Assembly (NCBI GenBank): GCA_021323495.1
Contig: JAJQJO010000165.1
Span: 1-8,068 of the forward strand
DNA: 8,068 nucleotides
DNA from: Cellvibrio sp.
GTDB taxonomy: Bacteria > Pseudomonadota > Gammaproteobacteria > Pseudomonadales > Cellvibrionaceae
Direction of reading: 5' to 3'
Positions 1 through 6,478 of the stretch are shown here, piece after piece (position 1 is the stretch's first letter; every line of letters begins with the position of its first letter). The translations under genes and the position numbers were made by a program. The notes beneath the pieces were generated by a model. The model saw only the letters and a program-made list of their open reading frames with translations, was not told where the DNA came from and did no database searches.

Positions 1-102
1 CGTTTGCGTAAAAAGCTCGATCCGGATGGCAGCTTGAATTTGATCAGCACCCAGCGCGGCCTCGGGTACAGGTTCAACCTTGATAAACACCTTGATAAAT
101 AG
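1..102 (+). CDS. OmpR/PhoP-family response regulator, C-terminal end (5' partial)
   Basis: Reading frame 1 is open from the left edge to TAG at 100-102 and gives 33 residues. They hold the end of an OmpR-type winged-helix DNA-binding domain: the RLRKKLDPDG segment (recognition helix and following turn), then the wing hairpin ISTQRGLGYRF, which is the usual C-terminal signature of the family. The receiver domain lies outside the window. The stop overlaps the start of the PhoQ-like kinase by 23 bases, so this is almost certainly its cognate regulator, a PhoP-like transcription factor phosphorylated by that kinase. The last seven codons contain a direct repeat of CTTGATAAA (79-87 and 91-99), adding a short charged tail after the wing. 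Family assignment is firm; the PhoP identity rests on the partner. Confidence 0.9.
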   Translation, partial: RLRKKLDPDGSLNLISTQRGLGYRFNLDKHLDK

Positions 103-1522
103 GAAAGCAATCAGCCTCCACCTCGCACCGGTAGGCACCCGTTTTTCGTCTATCGCTGCGCGGTTGCTGTTTGCATCTGCGCTCTTGTTACCGCTGTTCC
201 TCGGGTTGACCGGTTTTTTTCTCGACCGCGCGTTCGTCAATAGCCTGACCGTGGCAGAGCACGCGCGCTTGCGCAGCCATATCAACCTGTTGTTCAGCGT
301 CGCGGATTTGCCTGACAGCCGCTCCGCCAAAAGCACCCTGCGCATGCCCATCACCCTGATTGAGGCGGATTTTGAGCAACCCAATTCCGGCCTCTATGCC
401 TACGTGTTTAACGATGAAAAAACACTGGTGTGGCACTCCAATTCCGCCGCCCTGGTTACACCGCCCGACTACGCCAGCATTGCGCTCGACAGCAAACCGG
501 GGGAAATGTTGATTGAGCAATTGGTGATCAACAAAAGGCGCTATTTTGTCGCCAATTACGATGTGCTCTGGGAGGACGCCAAAGGTAAATCCCACCCATT
601 CCGGTTTGCTGTCATGCACTCAGCCGCCGCTTACAAAGCTGAACTCAAGGCTTATCGCAATGAGCTTTGGCGCTGGTTGACGGCGGCGGGCATATTTTTA
701 TTGATCGCCCAAACCGTGATCCTGCGCTGGGGCTTGCGCCCTTTGGGCAACCTGGCACATGCGCTCAAGGCCATGCAGAGCGGTGATACCAGTAATATCG
801 CCGGTGAGCACCCCCGGGAACTGCAAAAAATTGTTGATAACCTCAACCAGGTATTAGCGCGCGAACAGGCGTTGCGCCAGCGTTACCGCAATAGCCTCGC
901 CGACCTCGCCCATAGCTTGAAAACACCGCTCGCGGTATTGCAAAGCAAGTTGGTAGAAGGCGCGGAGTCTGATGGCGATTTGCAGCAAATCGCCAGCGAA
1001 CAGGTTGCCCGTATGAACCAGGTGGTGACCTATCAATTGCAGCGCGCTGTTTCCAGCCAACAAAAAGGCACCTACCGCCGCACCCGGCTGGAACCCATCG
1101 CCCAACGCTTGTTTGCCGCACTGCAAAAAGTCTACGCGCACAAACAAATGGAACAGGAGTTGGATTTGGCCCCCAACTCCATCGTTGCCGGCGATGAACA
1201 AGATGTGATGGAGCTGCTGGGTAATATGCTCGAAAATGCCTTCAAATATGGCGATAAACAGGTGCGGATGCGTTCTGCTATTGAGGGGAACCAATTGCGT
1301 ATTGATATTGAAGACGATGGCCCGGGCGTGCCCGATGACCAAACCGAGCGCATCCTGGAGCGCGGCCAGCGCCTGGATACAACCATCCCCGGCCAAGGCA
1401 TCGGACTGGCAGTGGCCGCAGAAATTGTGCGCAGCTACGATGGCAATATCAGCATCCAGCGTTCGGAGCTGGGCGGGGCGCGCTTTAGTGTCTACCTCCC
1501 ACTCCTACCTGGCAGTAATTGA
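80..1522 (+). CDS. phoQ: PhoQ-like sensor histidine kinase
   Basis: Inner-membrane sensor kinase that should autophosphorylate on histidine and pass the phosphate to the overlapping response regulator. Order over 480 residues: TM1 about 28-48, periplasmic sensor about 49-195, TM2 about 197-217, HAMP about 215-265, HisKA with DLAHSLKTPLAVLQS (phospho-acceptor His278), then the HATPase domain with N box GNMLENAFKYG (Asn386), G1 box EDDGPGVP (411-418) and G2 box GQGIGLAVA (438-446). The H box and the RGQRLDT...PGQGIGLAVA stretch match enteric PhoQ closely as I recall it, and length is similar (E. coli PhoQ 486). The start is uncertain: no ATG or GTG precedes TM1. TTG at 80, with AGG at 70-72 seven bases upstream, is best; TTG at 92 is the alternative. 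The EDDDDAE-type acidic cluster of enteric PhoQ is not seen in the periplasmic domain. Kinase identity is secure; orthology to PhoQ is probable. Confidence 0.85.
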   Translation: MINTLINRKAISLHLAPVGTRFSSIAARLLFASALLLPLFLGLTGFFLDRAFVNSLTVAEHARLRSHINLLFSVADLPDSRSAKSTLRMPITLIEADFEQPNSGLYAYVFNDEKTLVWHSNSAALVTPPDYASIALDSKPGEMLIEQLVINKRRYFVANYDVLWEDAKGKSHPFRFAVMHSAAAYKAELKAYRNELWRWLTAAGIFLLIAQTVILRWGLRPLGNLAHALKAMQSGDTSNIAGEHPRELQKIVDNLNQVLAREQALRQRYRNSLADLAHSLKTPLAVLQSKLVEGAESDGDLQQIASEQVARMNQVVTYQLQRAVSSQQKGTYRRTRLEPIAQRLFAALQKVYAHKQMEQELDLAPNSIVAGDEQDVMELLGNMLENAFKYGDKQVRMRSAIEGNQLRIDIEDDGPGVPDDQTERILERGQRLDTTIPGQGIGLAVAAEIVRSYDGNISIQRSELGGARFSVYLPLLPGSN

Positions 1523-1793
1523 ACCTCGCTACGTATAACCGGTTTGCAGATTTTCTCCCCTTTTTGTAAGCCAAAGCTCACACACCTACCGCCTTCACCT
1601 CACAATCATTTCCGTAACACCTCACAAGCCGCGCGGTTGTATGCGACTACTTTCTTATAGGCCCAAGCCTGATACTGGCATCATCTGTCCAATAGCTGTA
1701 CGCAAAAAACAGCGGGACAAGCGGAACCAACAATCCAGGGATGGAACAACAAACTGTTTTCACAAACAAAAGTTTTATCCAATGGAGAGCGAG
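1523..1793. other. phoQ-degV intergenic region
   Basis: 271 bases between the kinase stop and the chosen degV start. I see no convincing intrinsic terminator after phoQ and no good sigma-70 promoter; a TATAGG at 1656-1661 lacks a well-spaced -35 box. The frame upstream of degV stays open back to an ATG at 1641, but it reads as a charged, low-complexity peptide with no Shine-Dalgarno sequence, so I treat it as non-coding leader. degV is probably transcribed separately from phoPQ, judging only from distance. Confidence 0.4.
1784..1787 (+). promoter_or_regulatory. Ribosome binding site deciding the degV start
   Basis: GGAG, within GGAGAGCGAG, lies six bases before ATG at 1794. It overlaps the upstream in-frame ATG at 1782, which has only an A/T-rich stretch before it and no Shine-Dalgarno sequence. 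This favours 1794 over 1782 or 1641. Confidence 0.7.
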
Positions 1794-2741
1794 ATGTCAG
1801 CCAGGACATGTATTGCCGTAGATTCAACCTGCGATTTACCTGCGAAATTTATCCAACAGCATAATATCGAAGTGCTGCCAATTTATATCAACCATGCCAA
1901 AGGGCAGGAACTGGATTATCGCGATCCACAAACCATGTTGAATTTTTACAAGAACCATTCACGCGCCGTGTATGGTTTGGCGCAATCTGATCCACTTTCT
2001 GTCAACGACATGACAGAAATCCTCAAGGAACGCCTGCTGCCTAAATATGACCTGGTACAAGTGGTCACTATCAACAGCAAAAAGAGCGATGTGTTCAAGC
2101 GCGTTTCCGAGGCGGCCCTGGTGAATGAACCCCGATTTCGCGAATTGGAAAAAAACGAAGGCCGCACGCCCTTCCGTATCCGCTTGTACGATTCCATGTC
2201 CATGTTTACCGGCCATGCATTGCTGGTGTACGAATTGGTAAAACGGGTCCATGCAGATAAATTGCCACTGAATAAAGCGATCCGCGAAATCGACAATATG
2301 CGTGATCAGGTTTACGGTTATTTAATTCCAAATGATTTGTCCTATATGCGCGAGCGTCGCCATTTACGCAAAGGTGACAACAATATTTCCTGGATTAATT
2401 TTCAATTGGCGAGCGCCTTAAACCTGCGCCCGATTGTGCAATTGCATCGCGGGGCGACGGATAAAATCGATACGGGTAAAGGATTTTTGGGGTCACTGGA
2501 AAAACTATTCACGCATGTAAAAAAACAAATCCAGCAAGGTTTAACCAGCGAAATCATCGCCATGAGTTACGGCGGTTTGTTAGACGACATTAAAGATGAA
2601 CCCATTCTGTTGGAGTTCCGCGAGTTCTGTAAGCAGCACAATATCAAAACTATGTTGTCGATGATGAGCATGACCGGTGCGATTAATGTGGGGCCAAAAT
2701 CTTTCGCGTTGTCGTTTGCTACTGATAAAGATCTGGTTTGA
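1794..2741 (+). CDS. DegV family protein
   Basis: 315-residue protein of the DegV family, cytosolic two-domain proteins that bind a fatty acid; in Firmicutes relatives feed exogenous fatty acids to fatty-acid kinase. The N terminus has the family opening (IAVDSTCDLP, then VLPIYI, both soon after the start). Further family features are the central DSMSMFTGHALLVYELV segment, the SYMRERRHLRKG segment, and near the C terminus a TMLSMMSMTGAINVGPKSFAL segment matching the usual C-terminal glycine-rich loop. The loops that normally read TSQPS and SSGLSGTY are here GLAQSDPLS and INSKKSDVF, so the ligand pocket looks divergent. No signal peptide or membrane segment. The start at 1794 has a Shine-Dalgarno sequence; the open frame extends to 1641 but without one. 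It stands alone: phoQ ends 271 bases upstream and a convergent gene lies downstream. Ligand and pathway in this organism are unknown. Confidence 0.85.
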   Translation: MSARTCIAVDSTCDLPAKFIQQHNIEVLPIYINHAKGQELDYRDPQTMLNFYKNHSRAVYGLAQSDPLSVNDMTEILKERLLPKYDLVQVVTINSKKSDVFKRVSEAALVNEPRFRELEKNEGRTPFRIRLYDSMSMFTGHALLVYELVKRVHADKLPLNKAIREIDNMRDQVYGYLIPNDLSYMRERRHLRKGDNNISWINFQLASALNLRPIVQLHRGATDKIDTGKGFLGSLEKLFTHVKKQIQQGLTSEIIAMSYGGLLDDIKDEPILLEFREFCKQHNIKTMLSMMSMTGAINVGPKSFALSFATDKDLV

Positions 2742-2769
2742 TTTTTTGGTGCTCCTGCTAGTTGGTGCA

Positions 2770-2879
2770 AAAGATGGACTCCGGCCCCCCCTGTGACACG
2801 CCGTGAATACATCCTTGTAGGCTCGAATGCAGCATCCATGCTGCATACGGTCACAGAAGAAGCGCCGGAATCCATCTTT
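2770..2879. repeat. Palindromic REP/MITE-like intergenic element
   Basis: A 110-bp nested palindrome directly after degV. Outer arms AAAGATGGACTCCGGC (2770-2785) and GCCGGAATCCATCTTT (2864-2879) pair at 15 of 16 positions. A second nested pair is CTGTGAC (2791-2797) with GTCACAG (2850-2856), exact. The core holds two more hairpins: TACA/TGTA (2808-2811 and 2816-2819) and a perfect ATGCAGCAT/ATGCTGCAT pair (2827-2835 and 2838-2846) with a two-base centre. This cloverleaf-like plan, with no coding sense, is typical of dispersed non-autonomous intergenic repeats. Only one copy is in this window, so repetition in the genome is inference. It could also act as an RNA structure at the degV 3' end. 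Confidence 0.7.
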
Positions 2880-2913
2880 AAGTAATATACTCAAAACGAA
2901 ATTTGAAAAAGCA

Positions 2914-2947
2914 AAAAACTCCCGCCAGTTATCTGACGGGAGTTTTT
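2914..2947. terminator. Bidirectional rho-independent terminator between degV and the cytochrome gene
   Basis: AAAAACTCCCG (2914-2924) pairs perfectly with CGGGAGTTTTT (2937-2947). The stem can continue across a C/A mismatch with CAG/CTG around a TTAT loop. A T-run follows the GC stem on the plus strand and the A-run supplies one on the minus strand, so the hairpin can end both the rightward degV transcript and the leftward cytochrome transcript, whose stop codon is at 3005-3007. Confidence 0.9.
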
Positions 2948-3004
2948 ATTTCTACCAATTTGCTGCGACCAATTGATCGCGGCAAATTAATAACGGCGGA
3001 TCAA

Positions 3005-6000
3005 TTACAGGGATTTAAGGAATCTGATTAACGCATCCTTATCCCCCTGGGTTCTCGCTGCATAAGCTTTGCGTGCATTCGCCGCTTCACCGTCATGCCA
3101 CAAGATTGCTTCATGCAGGGTTCTGGCGCGACCATCATGCAGATAAGCTTCACGGTAGCCGCTCACATCTGCGGTCAAACCAATGCCCCACAGCGGAGCA
3201 GTGCGCCACTCACTACCAACCGCTACGCCTTCACCCAGATTGTCGGCCAAACCTGGCCCCATATCGTGCAGCAGCAAATCGGTGTAGGGGTGGATAGTCT
3301 GGCTGCGCACCTCAGCGAGCGGCGAAAACTGGCTGGTTTTCAAGGTTTCTTTATGACATGCGTTGCAGCCGATTTCTGCGAAGACAAGCTCGCCGCGCAG
3401 GGCTTGGGCATCTTCCAGATTGCGCCGGGCGGGCACACCCAGGGTCGCCATATAAGTCACCATCCGATCGAGGTCTGCGTTATTTAACTCATTACCATTT
3501 TGACAATCTGTTTGGTTAGTACCGCAATCCAGCCGTGGAAATATCGAGCTGGTAATACCCATTTCTATGTTCAATGCAGAGGCGACCTGATGCTTCAGTG
3601 ATGCTGATGTTGCCTTCCATCCGAAACGCCCCAAACGGGTTTGGCCAGTGACCGGATCAATCACTGTCTGCACACGGCCACTAATACCAGCGCCATTGTT
3701 AGCATTGGCGATGGCGATAATATCGGCTTCAGGTACTGCATCCAGTAACCCCATACCAACAAACGCCGGACTGTTGCGCACTGAAAAGAATTCAGGCGCA
3801 GCTCCGTTGACAAAGTTATATCTGGGCCTGGTTAAGGTATTGGGTGTGCCATCCGCATAATTGGGGGCTGCAACAAAACCTGCCAACTGCGCCTGGGCTT
3901 CACCAACACCAGAACCTCCCGCAGTACTAAACGGCTGCAATGAATTGCCATAAAGCGCATGCGGAGCTCCAGCAGCATTCGCACCAATCTTGATCGCCTG
4001 GTTATTAATCGTTACCCCCAAACCTCTTGGGATGGAGCGACCATTGTTAAAATGGCAACCGACACAGCTGGTGCTATAAAAGCGAGGCCCGACTTTGCCG
4101 ATCTGCTCAGTGAATATAGCGTTTTCACTGGTTTTTTCAGTGTGCTGCCCGGTAGTGAAGTTGGTATGGACCAACCTACGCCCCAGCGTAAACACCTGCG
4201 CATTACCGCCCCCGGCGATTGAGCTACCGCCACCGGTATGGCCCGCCAATTGTTTGAAGTGGTCCATTGGCTCGTTGGAGTATTGGTACGGCAGGGTAAT
4301 CCGGCCACCAGTCCAGGCCTTTTGAGGCAATGGAAAGGAGTCATTAATGGTTGGGCATGGCGCTTCGACATTGTTGGGCGCGCATCTCAGCACCGCACCG
4401 TTGTTATCAACGTCCAGGGTTGGACGGCCTTCCCACGGAACTATACCGTTTGGTTGGTCACCTTTACCGCCACCTACCATATACAGGATGGTAGTGCCGT
4501 AGTAGTTAGTCCGGCTGCCAGCAGGCAATGGATTATCAAGGAACTGGGATACCTCAATTTCCATCCGATCGCCGACACGGATTGGACGGCCAACCTTGGG
4601 GTTGGAGGTTGCAGCACCGCCACCAAATGAACGACGGTAATGGTTGATTTCGCCCGGCACCAGGCCGACATAACCATTGTCATAGAACTCCGCGACCGTG
4701 TTCACGCCTCTGAACCAAACGCGCAAATCCTTTGGTCCCAGGGGCGTCAGGGTATACATATCAAAATCGATCCGGTCGCCGCCTTTGGCTACATAGTCTT
4801 TGATGATGATGGTGGCGGTCCGCTGGATCCAATAATGCGCCAGGTAATGATCGTAACCGGCGCCCTCTTCCAATTCTTTTAACATGGCCTCTTCAGACAA
4901 GCCCGGTGTCGGATTTTTCAGTTTGGGCTCGCGCGCATGGCGGTCGCGGCCGCGATCAGACCAGATGGTTTCGATACGGTCGGGATACTCTATAACCAAC
5001 TCCGGTTCACGCACTGTATTCGCGCTGTACAGCGGTGTGATATCGCCCAATGCCACCGAACTGCTGGAACTGACCGGTGCATTGCTGGATGAAGGTATTG
5101 ACGAGGCTACCGGTGTCGATGAGCGGCTGGATGAAGACGCCGCGATGCTACCGGGTGTGCTGCTGCCCGTTCCGCCAGCGCCATAGACTTTCAACTCAAA
5201 GATTGAATAGCCCCATTGGTTGCCCGTGCTGCGCGCCGTGCCGTATACCCGCAGATAGCGATAAGAGCCGCTTACCGCCAGGGTATCGGTGCGGACTCCG
5301 AAGATACCGCCGGTACGGGAGGCCAAGTCAGTCCAGGTGGAATTGTTATTGGATCCCTGCACCAGATAACTGGCAGCATTGGCTGCCTCCCAGTCGATTA
5401 CCACTGAACTCAGGGTTTTGGCCGAACCAAAATCCAGGCTGATCCAGGTTGGGTCAATAGCATGGGCAGATTCCCAGCGGGTACCAGCGTTGTTATCTAC
5501 CGCCAGCGCAGCTGGTTGGAGTTGGCTGCTGGCAGTGACTGTCGCCGTCGTGGCAAGGTTAAGGTTGGCCGGTGCGCTCGAAGCACTGCTGGTCTGCGGA
5601 ACTGAGCCGTACACCTTCAGCTCCCAGAAAGAATAACCCCAGTTATTTCCGACGCTGCGCTGGGTGCAGTTAATGCGGACATAGCGATAAGTACCAGTCG
5701 CTGCGACCGTATCGGTGCGTGTACCAAACGCACCGCCGGTGCGAGTGGCAACAGTAGTCCAGGTGGTACCGTTGACAGAACCCTGGACGTCGTAGCTGGC
5801 CGCATTGGCCGCCTCCCAATCAATCACTACTGATGACAGCGCGTAGTTAGCGCCAAGATCGACACTCAACCAGGAGGGGCTAACGCCATGCGCCGATTCC
5901 CAGCGGGTACCGCCGTTGCCATCCACCGCATTCAATGCAGGCGTGAGCGCCGAGCTCGCCGTCGCAGTTTTATTCAGGGCTAGATTGGTTTGGGCAAAAA

Positions 6001-6064
6001 GGTTGTGACTAAGAAACAGCGAACAGAGCAGGAATAATATCCGGCCCAGGGTGATGGTTTGCAT
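3005..6064 (-). CDS. Exported discoidin-di-heme oxidoreductase (DUF1111/DHOR) fusion
   Basis: 1019-residue exported c-type cytochrome. Order: Sec signal peptide 1-24 (hydrophobic ILFLLCSLFL, cleavage near LFA-QT); F5/8 type C (discoidin, CBM32-like) domains at about 28-153 and 169-295; Ser-rich linker about 296-340; a middle region about 341-600 that I cannot assign; and a C-terminal DHOR/DUF1111 di-heme domain related to cytochrome c peroxidase and MauG. Heme motifs are CVGCH (Cys667, Cys670, His671) and CNACH (Cys900, Cys903, His904). The segment YLHDGRARTLHEAILWHDG (from about 974) is the family's conserved C-terminal signature. Extra cysteine pairs at 561/570 and 847/854 could form disulfides. 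ATG at 6064 was chosen because GGAG lies seven bases upstream and the signal peptide then begins cleanly; an upstream in-frame ATG at 6106 would add 14 polar residues. Discoidin domains commonly bind glycans, so a glycan-attached periplasmic or secreted redox enzyme is inferred. Substrate and electron partner are unknown. It converges on degV. Confidence 0.9.
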   Translation of the reverse strand: MQTITLGRILFLLCSLFLSHNLFAQTNLALNKTATASSALTPALNAVDGNGGTRWESAHGVSPSWLSVDLGANYALSSVVIDWEAANAASYDVQGSVNGTTWTTVATRTGGAFGTRTDTVAATGTYRYVRINCTQRSVGNNWGYSFWELKVYGSVPQTSSASSAPANLNLATTATVTASSQLQPAALAVDNNAGTRWESAHAIDPTWISLDFGSAKTLSSVVIDWEAANAASYLVQGSNNNSTWTDLASRTGGIFGVRTDTLAVSGSYRYLRVYGTARSTGNQWGYSIFELKVYGAGGTGSSTPGSIAASSSSRSSTPVASSIPSSSNAPVSSSSSVALGDITPLYSANTVREPELVIEYPDRIETIWSDRGRDRHAREPKLKNPTPGLSEEAMLKELEEGAGYDHYLAHYWIQRTATIIIKDYVAKGGDRIDFDMYTLTPLGPKDLRVWFRGVNTVAEFYDNGYVGLVPGEINHYRRSFGGGAATSNPKVGRPIRVGDRMEIEVSQFLDNPLPAGSRTNYYGTTILYMVGGGKGDQPNGIVPWEGRPTLDVDNNGAVLRCAPNNVEAPCPTINDSFPLPQKAWTGGRITLPYQYSNEPMDHFKQLAGHTGGGSSIAGGGNAQVFTLGRRLVHTNFTTGQHTEKTSENAIFTEQIGKVGPRFYSTSCVGCHFNNGRSIPRGLGVTINNQAIKIGANAAGAPHALYGNSLQPFSTAGGSGVGEAQAQLAGFVAAPNYADGTPNTLTRPRYNFVNGAAPEFFSVRNSPAFVGMGLLDAVPEADIIAIANANNGAGISGRVQTVIDPVTGQTRLGRFGWKATSASLKHQVASALNIEMGITSSIFPRLDCGTNQTDCQNGNELNNADLDRMVTYMATLGVPARRNLEDAQALRGELVFAEIGCNACHKETLKTSQFSPLAEVRSQTIHPYTDLLLHDMGPGLADNLGEGVAVGSEWRTAPLWGIGLTADVSGYREAYLHDGRARTLHEAILWHDGEAANARKAYAARTQGDKDALIRFLKSL
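5180..5560 (-). other. F5/8 type C domain 2 (encoding region)
   Basis: Encodes residues about 169-295 of the cytochrome fusion. It shares with domain 1 the run VVIDWEAANAASY and the RTGG.FG.RTDT...G.YRY...WGYS..ELKVYG pattern, including the terminal WGYS and ELKVYG strands typical of discoidin beta-sandwich domains. The similarity is also visible at DNA level. Confidence 0.8.
5606..5983 (-). other. F5/8 type C domain 1 (encoding region)
   Basis: Encodes residues about 28-153, immediately after the signal peptide. It begins NLALNKTATASS, the usual opening of F5/8 type C domains, and closes WELKVYG. It carries one cysteine (Cys133) that domain 2 lacks. It is separated from domain 2 by a short Ser/Ala-rich linker (QTSSASSAPA). 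Confidence 0.8.
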
Positions 6065-6071
6065 AATTTGT

Positions 6072-6075
6072 CTCC
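6072..6075 (-). promoter_or_regulatory. Ribosome binding site of the cytochrome fusion gene
   Basis: On the minus strand GGAG, within TGGAGACAAATT, precedes ATG at 6064 by seven bases. It decides between this start and the upstream in-frame ATG at 6106, whose nearest purine tract (AGAGG) is only one base away. Confidence 0.7.
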
Positions 6076-6120
6076 ACTGGGTTCCCTCCTGGCCAGTGCC
6101 ATTCATGCCTCTGGTGAGAT

Positions 6121-6151
6121 CTTATAATGATTGAATGGTATTACCGGACAA
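6121..6151 (-). promoter_or_regulatory. Possible sigma-70 promoter of the cytochrome fusion gene
   Basis: On the minus strand TTGTCC (6146-6151) could be a -35 box. TTATAA (6122-6127) lies 18 bases on as a -10 box. Transcription would begin close to 6114, about 50 bases before ATG 6064, leaving the upstream ATG at 6106 almost leaderless. The match is moderate and read by eye. Confidence 0.35.
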
Positions 6152-6330
6152 GAGAATTAGCTGGTTGTATTGACTTTACTGTTAAGCGCGAATTTTGGAA
6201 AATCAACGACCGTCGCGCCAAGCTTGTTATTGGAATTATGGTTGCGTGTTGATGGGCTAACACACTAGTAAGCATCTGCCACTGCCCGGTTTTTCTCTTC
6301 TCACTTTTGGATAAACGCCTAAAGATGGGG

Positions 6331-6361
6331 CATCTCACTTGCAACAGTAAAAAGTGAGATG
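6331..6361. repeat. Perfect 10-bp inverted repeat with 11-base loop
   Basis: CATCTCACTT (6331-6340) is the exact reverse complement of AAGTGAGATG (6352-6361). A further direct copy of the arm core TCTCACTT lies at 6299-6306. Neither side is followed by a T-run, so it is not a standard terminator. It sits about 270 bases upstream of the cytochrome gene and downstream of the galE terminator, and could be an operator or an RNA hairpin. Function unknown. Confidence 0.6.
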
Positions 6362-6426
6362 GATTTGTGCCTAACAGGTCACACTGAAGCGGTACTAGCA
6401 ATCAATTCAACGTCACAGAAATAAAA

Positions 6427-6452
6427 CAGCCGATGGGAGGTCCCATCGGCTG
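6427..6452 (-). terminator. Rho-independent terminator of galE
   Basis: CAGCCGATGGGA (6427-6438) and TCCCATCGGCTG (6441-6452) form a perfect 12-base inverted repeat with a GG centre; in practice the inner pairs open to form the loop. On the minus strand the stem is followed by TTTTATTTCTG, the expected U-rich tail, and it lies 26 bases after the galE stop. On the plus strand there is no T-run, so it serves galE. Confidence 0.85.
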
Positions 6453-6478
6453 GTCTGATAACGCCGGCAAAACGAACA

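Larger units (their letters stand above)
6065..6478. other. Intergenic region between the cytochrome fusion and galE
   Basis: 414 bases without a supported gene, visibly more A/T-rich than its neighbours. It holds the cytochrome ribosome binding site, a possible promoter near 6121-6151, an unexplained hairpin at 6331-6361 and the galE terminator at 6427-6452. A minus-strand open frame at 6141-6401 has no family resemblance and no good start, and is not called. No tRNA or riboswitch family was recognised. Confidence 0.6.

Noticed and set aside
854..1396. Minus-strand open frame of 180 codons inside phoQ
   Set aside because: It lies antisense to conserved kinase motifs and has no recognisable domain; a shadow of codon bias in phoQ.
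1641..1793. N-terminal extension of the DegV frame back to ATG 1641
   Set aside because: The added 51 residues are charged and low in complexity, lack family resemblance and have no Shine-Dalgarno sequence; GGAG before ATG 1794 gives the normal DegV N terminus.
4884..5442. Plus-strand open frames inside the cytochrome fusion gene
   Set aside because: They are antisense to the Ser-rich linker and discoidin domains, with no family resemblance; the coding strand is fixed by the heme motifs and signal peptide.
6065..6106. Upstream ATG of the cytochrome fusion at 6106
   Set aside because: It would place 14 polar residues before the signal peptide and has poor ribosome-binding spacing; ATG 6064 has GGAG at seven bases.
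6141..6401. 86-codon minus-strand open frame in the galE-cytochrome intergenic region
   Set aside because: No Shine-Dalgarno sequence, no domain, odd composition, and it runs across the inverted repeat; probably chance.
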